From a virus, in the IMG/VR virus record IMGVR_UViG_3300009130_001833, positions 1-58,740 of that record: a stretch of 58,740 nucleotides of DNA. One strand, written 5' to 3'. The translations under genes and the position numbers were made by a program. Positions within the stretch are counted from its first letter, which is position 1. Each line of letters begins with the position of its first letter. Under the pieces are notes generated by a model. The model searched no databases. It was not told where the DNA came from and worked only from the letters and a program-made list of their open reading frames with translations. Shown here piece after piece: positions 23,277 through 30,883 of the stretch.

Positions 23277-24290
23277 ATGAAACCTGTTATTGCCGCAGTT
23301 CTCCGAGAAAGAGGAGTATTTAAAGACAGCCCATTTAAAGTAATCGATGCCGGGTGTAGTATAGCGGACCAAACACCCCTTAATAAAAAATTGAGAAGCT
23401 ATTTTGGAAAAGATCTTTTTTTACATGGGTTTGATCCGTTAATTAAAGAATGTGATCGACTTAGAGAGGTCTTTGCAGACATTCCAGGTGAGTATGTTTT
23501 TGATTCTCTTTTTTTGGGTGCGGCTGATATGAATGAGCCTCCCCCTTCTTGGACAGATGGCGGAAATGATTTTTACTGGGAAAGAACACTGACTTGCAAA
23601 GTCGTGTCCGGGCGTGAAAAGGATGTCCCGATTATGTTACACCCAAACATAGCAAAAGATCCGAAGATGTCCACTATTTTTTCATGTATTGATGCTGAAT
23701 GTGAGAAATACACTTATGTTGATTTTATTAAGATCGATATTGATCAGGCTCACAATTTGGCACTAAGAGGTGCCCGTGAAACTCTTATGTCTAAAAATAT
23801 TCTGGCAGTAGAAATGGAGGTTACATTTGGGGGGGTTCGTTCCAAGTACAATAACGACATTTTTACTGTAGGTAATATGATGAGGGAGATGGGATTCACT
23901 TTTCTTAAAATGAAGGATATGTTACCGTACGCTCGCTCTCATTTTCCTTCTCCTTTTTTATTGGGCTTTCCCGCACAAACTATCAAAGGACAGATACGCC
24001 AAGCTGATTGTATCTTTGTAAAAGACTTAGCCCACAGAGATAATGTAAAAAATATTCCGGATCAATACAGTCCGGAGTCCATTTTAAAGCTATCTTGTAT
24101 TTATGAACTATATGGGTTGGAGGATTGTGCTGCGGAAGTTTTATTAACTTTTTCCGAATATCTTACACCACTTCTAACATCTCATAATTTATCTATATCG
24201 TATTTATTGGATAGACTGTCTACGGAACATAAAGGGATGCCTTACAATGATTTTATGATAAACTTTTTTAACAAAGAAGAAAACAAATGA
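23277..24290 (+). CDS. FkbM-like methyltransferase with C-terminal extension
   Basis: 337 residues. FKVIDAGCSIADQ is a motif I variant, HGFDPL the acidic strand-2 residue, and DFIKIDIDQAHNLALRGARE the FkbM hallmark near residues 150-170. After the catalytic domain, about 80 residues form a helical extension (SPESILKLSCIYELYGLEDCA). It probably methylates a sugar, as its neighbours do. It is preceded by a candidate promoter and its stop overlaps the next start by four bases. Confidence 0.77.
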   Translation: MKPVIAAVLRERGVFKDSPFKVIDAGCSIADQTPLNKKLRSYFGKDLFLHGFDPLIKECDRLREVFADIPGEYVFDSLFLGAADMNEPPPSWTDGGNDFYWERTLTCKVVSGREKDVPIMLHPNIAKDPKMSTIFSCIDAECEKYTYVDFIKIDIDQAHNLALRGARETLMSKNILAVEMEVTFGGVRSKYNNDIFTVGNMMREMGFTFLKMKDMLPYARSHFPSPFLLGFPAQTIKGQIRQADCIFVKDLAHRDNVKNIPDQYSPESILKLSCIYELYGLEDCAAEVLLTFSEYLTPLLTSHNLSISYLLDRLSTEHKGMPYNDFMINFFNKEENK

Positions 24291-25123
24291 CAACACTGAT
24301 ATATCAGATGGGTAAAGTTGCTTCACAATCAATTGAAGCAACTTTACGAAAGAGGAGTGATCTGAGAGGGCATACATTCCTCCGCCCTCATTTTATATCA
24401 GATGATGGGATTAAGTTTTACCAAGAATGGCATAAAAATAATCCGAACATGCCCCCCTATCAACAAAAATCAATACAACACCAACTAAATGTGGCGCTCG
24501 ACGCGCGAAAGATTTTAGCCAATCCCGAACGCACTAAAATTATAACAGGAGTAAGAGAACCGTGTTCACATCAAATAGCGGGATTTTTTCAAAACCTGCG
24601 CTCACACTTGGGTGAACGCTGGCGACCTATGAAACCGGGAGAAAAAATCCAAGACGATGTAATGGAAGCGATATATGACTGGTGGGAGGAAAAAGTAAAT
24701 AACTGGAAACCAGAATCTCAAGGTATCGACGCCCGAAGAGGCTTTATGAATCAGGCACCTTCTTTCTTTGACAAGGAGTTTAAACAAGCTACAGAAATTG
24801 ATGTGTATGAGCACCCCTTTGATCATAATAAAGGATATTCGATTCTTCGCCTGGCACGCACGGATTTACTAATATACAAATTAGAAAACGGACCACAATC
24901 GATTGAGCAAGGTCTTTCTGAATTTTTTAATATACCTGCTCTGCAATTGTCTAAAACTAATGTTGGTGCAGCTAAACCATATTCTTCGTATTATGAGAAA
25001 TTTATTAACACGGTAAATGTTTCTTCGGAAATTTTAGACGCAGTATATGATTCAAAATATGTTAAGCATTTTTATCGTCCAGAGGAAATTTTGAGCTTCC
25101 AGAACAGATGGAAGAAAATTTAA
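24287..25123 (+). CDS. Capsular-type sulfotransferase
   Basis: 278 residues. MTTLIYQMGKVASQSIEATL matches the 5'-phosphosulfate loop of the putative capsular polysaccharide (NKWYS-like) sulfotransferase family, and KIITGVREPCSHQIAGFF the 3'-phosphate segment. The family is expected to put sulfate on surface polysaccharide. It is coupled (ATGA) to the FkbM-like gene and is only distantly similar to the sulfotransferase-like protein at 22116-23033, so the locus has two independent sulfation candidates. Confidence 0.8.
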   Translation: MTTLIYQMGKVASQSIEATLRKRSDLRGHTFLRPHFISDDGIKFYQEWHKNNPNMPPYQQKSIQHQLNVALDARKILANPERTKIITGVREPCSHQIAGFFQNLRSHLGERWRPMKPGEKIQDDVMEAIYDWWEEKVNNWKPESQGIDARRGFMNQAPSFFDKEFKQATEIDVYEHPFDHNKGYSILRLARTDLLIYKLENGPQSIEQGLSEFFNIPALQLSKTNVGAAKPYSSYYEKFINTVNVSSEILDAVYDSKYVKHFYRPEEILSFQNRWKKI

Positions 25124-25148
25124 TTATTAAAAGAAATAAGGAGAGCAA

Positions 25149-26162
25149 ATGAAAAAAATATTAGTTCTTGGTGCCGGAGGTTTCATCGGCGGAGCAATGT
25201 GCAAACGCCTCAAGGACGAAGGACACTGGGTCAGGGGGGTAGATTTAAAGTTTCATGAATTCTTTGATATCACACAAGTAGTAGATGAATTTATTCAGGG
25301 CGATCTTCGAGATCCCCGGTTATGCGATTCGGTTGTAACCCGCGACATTGATGAAATCTATCAGTTCGCCGCAGACATGGGCGGTGCAGGCTTTGTATTT
25401 ACCGGAGAAAATGATGCAGACATTATGCACAACTCTGCAATGATCAATCTTAACATTGCCGAACAGTGTGTGAAGAAGAAGATTAAGAAAGTCTTCTACT
25501 CGTCGTCGGCGTGCATGTACCCGGAATACAACCAACTCGACCCAGACAATCCGAAGTGTTCCGAAGACACAGCGTATCCTGCTGCCCCCGATAGTGAATA
25601 TGGATGGGAAAAACTCTTTAGCGAAAGATTGTTCTTTGCGTTCCATCGCAATTATGGGGTAGATGTTAGGGTCGCGCGATATCATAATATTTTTGGACCT
25701 CATGGGACCTGGGATGGCGGCCGCGAGAAGGCCCCGGCTGCCATGTGCCGAAAGGCAGCTTTGGCTCTCGAAGGTGAAACCATCGAGGTCTGGGGTGACG
25801 GAAAACAGACCAGATCATTCCTATATATTGATGAATGTATTGAAGCCACTCGACGCTTGATGGACTCCGACTTTATTGGACCGGTAAATATCGGCTCGGA
25901 AGAGATGATCGCTATTAACGACTTTGCCCAAATGGCTATTGATATCTCCGGAAAAAATACGACCATTAAAAATATTGATGGACAAGAATTCCAAGATAAG
26001 TATGGATTTCCGTGTCCCGTCGGCGTACGCGGCAGAAACTCCGACAATGAGTTAATCCGCCAAAAGTTAGACTGGGATTATAACCAACCACTTAGAATTG
26101 GCATGGAAAAAACTTATGAATGGATTTGCACGCAAATAGAAAAGGAAAACAACAATGAATAG
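25149..26162 (+). CDS. GDP-mannose 3,5-epimerase-like SDR
   Basis: 337 residues of the extended short-chain dehydrogenase fold: NAD-binding GAGGFIGG (residues 8-15), SSSACMYPE and the catalytic Y151-x3-K155. The segments AADMGGAGFVFTGENDA, RYHNIFGPHGTWDGGREKAPAA and GDGKQTRSFLYIDE closely resemble plant-type GDP-D-mannose 3',5'-epimerase, which makes GDP-L-galactose and GDP-L-gulose. Other epimerases share the fold but not these loops. GGAGAG precedes the ATG. It overlaps nadE by eight bases. It could feed a rare L-sugar to the glycosyltransferases upstream. Confidence 0.85.
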   Translation: MKKILVLGAGGFIGGAMCKRLKDEGHWVRGVDLKFHEFFDITQVVDEFIQGDLRDPRLCDSVVTRDIDEIYQFAADMGGAGFVFTGENDADIMHNSAMINLNIAEQCVKKKIKKVFYSSSACMYPEYNQLDPDNPKCSEDTAYPAAPDSEYGWEKLFSERLFFAFHRNYGVDVRVARYHNIFGPHGTWDGGREKAPAAMCRKAALALEGETIEVWGDGKQTRSFLYIDECIEATRRLMDSDFIGPVNIGSEEMIAINDFAQMAIDISGKNTTIKNIDGQEFQDKYGFPCPVGVRGRNSDNELIRQKLDWDYNQPLRIGMEKTYEWICTQIEKENNNE

Positions 26163-26946
26163 CTCCAAAGTCAAGGATCACTTGGTGCAGTGGCTCTCGA
26201 CCCGGTTGAGACAATCAGGACTCAAAGGGTTTGTGGTAGGAGTATCAGGAGGAATCGATTCAGCGGTAACATCAACTCTGTGCGCCGAGACAGGCGCGCC
26301 GGTCATTGTACTGAATATGCCTATCCATCAAAATCCCAACCATGTCGCCCGATCAGATGAACATATTGCGTGGTTAAAGAACAATTATAGGAATGTTACA
26401 TCCCATACGGTGGATCTAACCGACACATTCGAGGTTTTTTGTGATCAACTCCCCAACGCGGCTCTCGGTGGTTTTTCCCTGGCGAATACCCGCTCCCGAC
26501 TACGGATGGTGACGCTGTATGCCTTTGCCAACTCTAACAATTTCTTAGTTGGTGGCACAGGGAACAAAGTGGAAGATTATGGCGTTGGATTCTTTACAAA
26601 ATATGGCGATGGGGGGGTGGACCTATCTCCAATCGCCGATCTCCTTAAATCGGAAGTTTATGAACTGGCGTCTTATTTAGGAACGGTTCATTCTATTCAA
26701 ACGGCGGTTCCTAATGACGGACTATGGGATGATGGCAGATCTGACGAGGATCAGATCGGTGCTACTTATAATGAGTTGGAGTGGGCGCTGGAATATTACG
26801 ATACCTATGGAGATGTTTGGGCATCTGGGGAATTATCCGATCGTGAAACAGAAGTGATGAAAATTTATTTAGATCGCCATTTTGGCAATAAACACAAATT
26901 AGAGGTACCTCCCATATGTGAAGTGCCTGAGGAGATAAAAGGATGA
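26155..26946 (+). CDS. nadE: NAD synthase (NH3-dependent)
   Basis: 263 residues. The ATP-pyrophosphatase loop SGGIDS (residues 31-36) and FLVGGTGNKVEDYGVGFFTKYGDGGVDLSPIADLLKSEVYELA are diagnostic of NadE, which amidates nicotinate adenine dinucleotide to NAD. The length fits the ammonia-dependent form with no glutaminase domain. It overlaps the epimerase gene by eight bases and the next gene by four. With the HxGH adenylyltransferase-like domain of the 1105-residue protein, the phage may control the last two steps of NAD synthesis. Confidence 0.93.
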   Translation: MNSSKVKDHLVQWLSTRLRQSGLKGFVVGVSGGIDSAVTSTLCAETGAPVIVLNMPIHQNPNHVARSDEHIAWLKNNYRNVTSHTVDLTDTFEVFCDQLPNAALGGFSLANTRSRLRMVTLYAFANSNNFLVGGTGNKVEDYGVGFFTKYGDGGVDLSPIADLLKSEVYELASYLGTVHSIQTAVPNDGLWDDGRSDEDQIGATYNELEWALEYYDTYGDVWASGELSDRETEVMKIYLDRHFGNKHKLEVPPICEVPEEIKG

Positions 26947-27146
26947 AACTATCTAAACAAGCAACAGGTGCACTTTTAATGACTTTGCAGAAATGCCTAT
27001 CAGAACAGGTGGACATTACAGAACTCCTAAATCAGTGGATTCTTGAAGAGCGAGATGGAGAGATATTTGTACTCAACCCTCCCTTTATCAAGAGTGATCC
27101 CAACACTTCTCTCAATGCTTCGAAATCTGAAATTTTGATACCATAG
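26943..27146 (+). CDS. Small phage protein, unknown
   Basis: 67 residues. An amphipathic N-terminal helix (KLSKQATGALLMTLQKCL) leads to a short strand ending in FVLNPPF. I think close relatives occur in T4-like phages of marine bacteria, always as short proteins near replication or late-gene regulators, but no function is known. It overlaps nadE by four bases. Confidence 0.6.
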   Translation: MKLSKQATGALLMTLQKCLSEQVDITELLNQWILEERDGEIFVLNPPFIKSDPNTSLNASKSEILIP

Positions 27147-27162
27147 AGAAGAAAAGTTTATT

Positions 27163-27426
27163 TTGCCCATCTATGATTATATATGCACTGAGTGCACTCA
27201 CGCTTTTACTCTGAGGCACCCCTATAAATGTAAAATGGGTGTTTGTTTGAAATGCGGTTCAGCGAAAATAAAAAAAGATTTATCTAAACCTATTCAGCAT
27301 AATATTAAGCCATTTAGAACAGTGGATGAGAAAGCAGGAACGCAAGTAAATCAGGCTATCCGGGACAACCAAGCCGAACTTGCCAAGACACGCAAAAAGA
27401 TATCTAAACGGGTCTATAAGAAATGA
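27163..27426 (+). CDS. FmdB-type zinc-ribbon protein
   Basis: 87 residues starting at TTG 27163. MPIYDYICTECTHAFTLRH and VCLKCGS carry two CxxC knuckles of a FmdB/regulatory zinc ribbon, followed by a basic C-terminal helix. The upstream GAGAAG is weak. It shares a four-base overlap with the following membrane protein gene. A nucleic-acid or transcription-related role is likely by family resemblance only. Confidence 0.75.
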   Translation: MPIYDYICTECTHAFTLRHPYKCKMGVCLKCGSAKIKKDLSKPIQHNIKPFRTVDEKAGTQVNQAIRDNQAELAKTRKKISKRVYKK

Positions 27427-27731
27427 TCTATTTTTTATCGACAGTTACTATCGTAAGTGTGACCCTCGTCATTATAGGGATATGGTATATTCGGAATTTA
27501 TTGCGGTATTCTCACTCTTTGGTCGTGGACTTTATTGAAATTAGTGAAAATTTAAAATCTTTTACTGAACACTTAGAGAGCGTATATTCTATGGATCGCT
27601 TTTACGGCGACGGCACCTTAGAAGGCTTGCTTCAACATGCCAAAGAAATTAGTAGTGAGGTAGGAGATTTTGTCTCCGAAAAAAACGATTTATTTGAAGA
27701 TGAGGAAAATGAAAAAAAAGAAGCGCAATAA
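27423..27731 (+). CDS. Single-pass membrane protein, unknown
   Basis: 102 residues. One N-terminal membrane segment (about residues 3-24) is followed by a cytoplasmic-type helical domain with acidic end (DLFEDEENEKKEAQ). It resembles short membrane proteins that precede the late sigma factor in T4-like phages. The last 20 or so bases overlap the 5' end of the sigma factor gene. A holin is unlikely with one segment and this long soluble tail. Confidence 0.6.
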   Translation: MIYFLSTVTIVSVTLVIIGIWYIRNLLRYSHSLVVDFIEISENLKSFTEHLESVYSMDRFYGDGTLEGLLQHAKEISSEVGDFVSEKNDLFEDEENEKKEAQ

Positions 27732-28398
27732 AAACCACTACTTTACAAAACAGACCGAGGAAGCCATTATTGCTTATTGTGCCACTGACGATACCGCCGA
27801 GCGTTCCCGGTTGTATGTGGCAGAAATACAACCTGCATTTAATGAGTTGGTAGATAAAATTGTCTACACTTATAAATTTACATCCCTTGAAAACATTGAC
27901 TACCTGAAAGATGACTGTAAAATTTGGTTAACCACTATTTTGGGTAAATTTAATCCCAATCAAGGTACCAAGGCATTTTCCTATTTTTCCGTGGTGACCA
28001 AGAATTGGTTCACTCATAAAGCCAAAAAGCAAACCAAGAAAAACCGGCGTGAAGTTAATTATGATGCCATGATTCGTGAAGTGGAAGCCATTTCTGGTGA
28101 CGGACTGAACACCATTTATGATAAGGCTGAAGAGCACCAATACTGGATACACCTACTTCAAGAAATAGACTCATGGAAGAAACTACGTCTCAAACCTAAT
28201 GAAGAAAAGGTATTAAATGCCATTCAGACGTTGATGGAAAACATTGACCAAATAGAGATTTTTAACAAAAAAGCTATTTATCTCTATATGCGCGAAATAA
28301 CAGGCTTAAATACCAAACAGATTGTCAGTTGTTTAAATAAAATGAGAGAACGCTATCGCCTTTTTAAGAAGAAGTGGGACGAGGGAGAAATTAAGTAG
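27709..28398 (+). CDS. 55: Late-transcription sigma factor (T4 gp55-like)
   Basis: 229 residues from ATG 27709. NHYFTKQTEEAIIAYCATDD, then ERSRLYVAEIQPAFNELVDKIV and TKAFSYFSVVTKNWF, match the conserved parts of gp55, the small sigma factor that directs host polymerase to phage late promoters. The C-terminal part is longer than in T4 gp55 (185 residues) and lacks an obvious sigma4 domain. An ATG at 27700 in the same frame is also possible; GAGGA is only three or four bases before 27709, so the exact start is uncertain. It overlaps the membrane protein gene by 23 bases. Confidence 0.85.
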   Translation: MKKKKRNKNHYFTKQTEEAIIAYCATDDTAERSRLYVAEIQPAFNELVDKIVYTYKFTSLENIDYLKDDCKIWLTTILGKFNPNQGTKAFSYFSVVTKNWFTHKAKKQTKKNRREVNYDAMIREVEAISGDGLNTIYDKAEEHQYWIHLLQEIDSWKKLRLKPNEEKVLNAIQTLMENIDQIEIFNKKAIYLYMREITGLNTKQIVSCLNKMRERYRLFKKKWDEGEIK

Positions 28399-28413
28399 GC
28401 GACTATTTACACT

Positions 28414-28704
28414 ATGAAAAAGAACCTTGAAGCCCTCATAGAACAAGCCCTGGAAAATATTAACAACGATCGCCAGGAGACAGAAACTCTCTTATCTAAT
28501 TTGAAGGAGTATATGTCAGTATCCTCAGAACGATATTCCGACGCCGGCTCGACGGCTGCCAAATTTGTGGAAACTCTTCAGAGGAGTAATGAACAATTGG
28601 TCAAATTAGCAACTCTAGTATATAAAAAGGAAAGTGCTAATACCCAAGCTGGACTATCTGATGATGATAAAAAGCAGCTTTTTGATATCATAAAGGATAA
28701 CTGA
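28414..28704 (+). CDS. Small helical protein, unknown
   Basis: 96 residues, almost wholly helical, with hydrophobic heptads that suggest a coiled coil (ALIEQALENINNDRQETETLL and FVETLQRSNEQLVKLA). It follows the sigma factor by 15 bases, and the upstream CTATTTACACT leaves only a few bases to the ATG with no Shine-Dalgarno. It may be a partner of the sigma factor or an assembly protein. Not recognised. Confidence 0.55.
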   Translation: MKKNLEALIEQALENINNDRQETETLLSNLKEYMSVSSERYSDAGSTAAKFVETLQRSNEQLVKLATLVYKKESANTQAGLSDDDKKQLFDIIKDN

Positions 28705-28705
28705 T

Positions 28706-29929
28706 GTGTCTAAAAACAAAAAAGGACTGCCCAGTGTAAGTAATCCTAATCATTCACCTACCCGTGGCAAATCATCTGTTAAGAATAGAGCCTACATAGA
28801 GGGAAGAAATTCCTCTTCTCATGCTCTGCGCACCATAATCCGAAACTTTTATAGTGATCGTCCTTATGATGATAAATCTATTTGTAGGGCAGTAATTGTA
28901 AAAAATTCCTTAACCATGGTGGAAGAAAAGGGGATGTTGGATACATTCTGGTCGTGGCTTGGTATTGATCCCCCGAAGAAAGTCCAAAAGTACCGAGTGA
29001 GAATAATTGATGACCCTCGTCATTATCCATTGCCCGTGCCCGCAGGAAATGATTCTATAGAAACTGAGTTTTATCCTATGGTAATAGATTTTCGCGATGG
29101 CGCGCCGCAATTAAAAATCGGAGCTCATGTTGAAGTTCAATTTTATGATATAGCTTCGCAATGGAGTTCGATACCGTATTTGAGCAGTGGCTGGATCAAT
29201 GGCGTTCTTGAGAATCCTAAGTATGACCGTGATCTCACAGACCTTTTTAGTAATTGTGTTACCCCTCGCCCCACTAAAGGCGGAAAACAAAAAACAACAG
29301 TAGGGAAAGCGTGTCGAGGGGTAAATTTCGCACCCGGACGAATTTGGCGCGCACCGCCTGTCCCCCCCGCGGGCACCGACAAAAATAAAGTCAACCATCC
29401 GGCTCTTCCTGTGGCTCCTGGGGGGATAACCTTTCTTGATCCCTATCTGGACAAGTCAACCAACATGTTAGACCCAGCCAAAAAAGAAGATGCAGTACAC
29501 GAGTTGAATAAATATGTAACTTCGGGGGTGGGGATGCGAGCCGCTGGACCCCACAAAGGAACAGATTTCAGAGCCAAAATGGGAGACTCGATCTTTTCAG
29601 TGTTTGATGGGACAGTTGAACGTGTGAAAGAACAGACGGAGGGGTTTGGGTGGTATATAGTAATTAAGCACACACAGTTTACGGGAGATGCTTTTTATAC
29701 CTTGTATGCCCATCTAAAAGAGCCAGACGCTACCAAGTGGAAAGCGGGGACCAAAGTTAAAAAAGGGGAAAAAATCGGCGTGAGCGGCGCAACCGGCGTG
29801 ATACGACCACGGGGAGAAGAAGGCGCGCATTTACATTTTGAAGTACTGTATGATCTTAAGTTTGAGGGTACCACAGAAGCCCTAGACCCCGAGGCTTTCT
29901 TTTTAATGACTGGGTATGTTAAGAGATGA
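28706..29929 (+). CDS. Tail/baseplate M23 endopeptidase
   Basis: 407 residues starting at GTG 28706; AAGGA is eight bases upstream. The N-terminal 200 residues are strand-rich and may form an OB-like virion domain. The C-terminal LytM/M23 peptidase domain has zinc ligands H283 and D287 in PHKGTDFRA and H375-x-H377 in HLHFEV, with TLYAHL between. M23 enzymes cut glycyl or meso-DAP peptide bridges in peptidoglycan, so this is probably the lysis-through-the-wall enzyme of the tail tip at infection. Its position at the head of the tail module agrees. Confidence 0.88.
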   Translation: MSKNKKGLPSVSNPNHSPTRGKSSVKNRAYIEGRNSSSHALRTIIRNFYSDRPYDDKSICRAVIVKNSLTMVEEKGMLDTFWSWLGIDPPKKVQKYRVRIIDDPRHYPLPVPAGNDSIETEFYPMVIDFRDGAPQLKIGAHVEVQFYDIASQWSSIPYLSSGWINGVLENPKYDRDLTDLFSNCVTPRPTKGGKQKTTVGKACRGVNFAPGRIWRAPPVPPAGTDKNKVNHPALPVAPGGITFLDPYLDKSTNMLDPAKKEDAVHELNKYVTSGVGMRAAGPHKGTDFRAKMGDSIFSVFDGTVERVKEQTEGFGWYIVIKHTQFTGDAFYTLYAHLKEPDATKWKAGTKVKKGEKIGVSGATGVIRPRGEEGAHLHFEVLYDLKFEGTTEALDPEAFFLMTGYVKR

Positions 29930-29940
29930 TGAGAATATAG

Positions 29941-30873
29941 ATGGCCGGAATGAATGTAAAAGCAATCATCGAAGGATTGGTAAGCACAGCTACCAACGAG
30001 ATGCGCAACCTTGACCCTGGCGGTATAGCACGCCACGCACCTGGGATCAGGCAAAAGCCTATCTTTGAGCCTCATGTAAATTATAACATGGGTCCCAATG
30101 AGACCGTGATGAGAGGGAAAGCCAATACAATAATAGTACAGGGATACGACCGCCCAGGGAGTATAGATTCGGGAACGGGAGCAATGGTCACCAGTCATCG
30201 TGGCTGTATTGATATTATAGCTGGATTGTCAGGAGTTCAGGCCCGCGAAGCTAATTCTAAAGGAGAAAGGCTGGCTACTAATAAGAGTACCGAATTGGAT
30301 TCCTCGCGCATTTACATAACCCAAAAAGCTAAAGATATTGATAGCCCAGAATATTTTAACTTAGCAAAGGGTAAGGTGGGATCACCCACATTCACTTCAG
30401 CGATTGCAATTAAATCCGATTCGGTAAGAATTATCGGACGCCAGGGGATTAAGTTGGTTACTTCCACCGATGTTTATCAAGGGTCCGTGGGTATGAATGT
30501 GGATGGTGTGATACAGGGAATAGACCTTATTGCAGGTAATGACGACTCAGATCTTCAGCCGATGGTCAAAGGGGACGACTTAGTAAAAGTACTGGATGAA
30601 ACTGTTGATCTTATTGCTGATTTAAATGCTTCGGTAACTTATAATTTTGAGTTAGTTATCATGTTGGCTTTATCTTTTGTGGACCCCACAGGCATGGCTG
30701 CTCGAAAATTGAACCAACTAATCTCCAGACTCCCTATGGCAGCCTTGGATTTATATACTAATAATTTAAACTATGTATTCCATAAAGCAAATTACGGCGG
30801 CGGCGGAGAAGATGGTATTAAGAATCCTTTTCCTCCATGGAATTTCCGCAGTAAATATAATCATGTAAATTAG
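29941..30873 (+). CDS. Baseplate/tail structural protein (putative)
   Basis: 310 residues. A strand-rich middle (AIAIKSDSVRIIGRQGIKLVTST) looks like the repeating turns of a gp5/VgrG-type beta-helix or hub domain, and the C-terminus has a long hydrophobic helix (FELVIMLALSFVDPTGM). There is no signal peptide. The PAAR-type motifs are absent. It lies between the M23 peptidase and the 2063-residue virion protein, so a hub or plug role is likely by position. Confidence 0.6.
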   Translation: MAGMNVKAIIEGLVSTATNEMRNLDPGGIARHAPGIRQKPIFEPHVNYNMGPNETVMRGKANTIIVQGYDRPGSIDSGTGAMVTSHRGCIDIIAGLSGVQAREANSKGERLATNKSTELDSSRIYITQKAKDIDSPEYFNLAKGKVGSPTFTSAIAIKSDSVRIIGRQGIKLVTSTDVYQGSVGMNVDGVIQGIDLIAGNDDSDLQPMVKGDDLVKVLDETVDLIADLNASVTYNFELVIMLALSFVDPTGMAARKLNQLISRLPMAALDLYTNNLNYVFHKANYGGGGEDGIKNPFPPWNFRSKYNHVN

Positions 30874-30883
30874 GATATGTAGA

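Noticed and set aside
19209-24290. DNA methyltransferases (restriction evasion)
   Set aside because: None of the methyltransferase-like proteins has DPPY/NPPY or PC motifs; their motifs fit FkbM and small-molecule types.
27423-27731. Holin
   Set aside because: Only one membrane segment with a long charged soluble domain; the position is next to the sigma factor and not to a lysis cassette.
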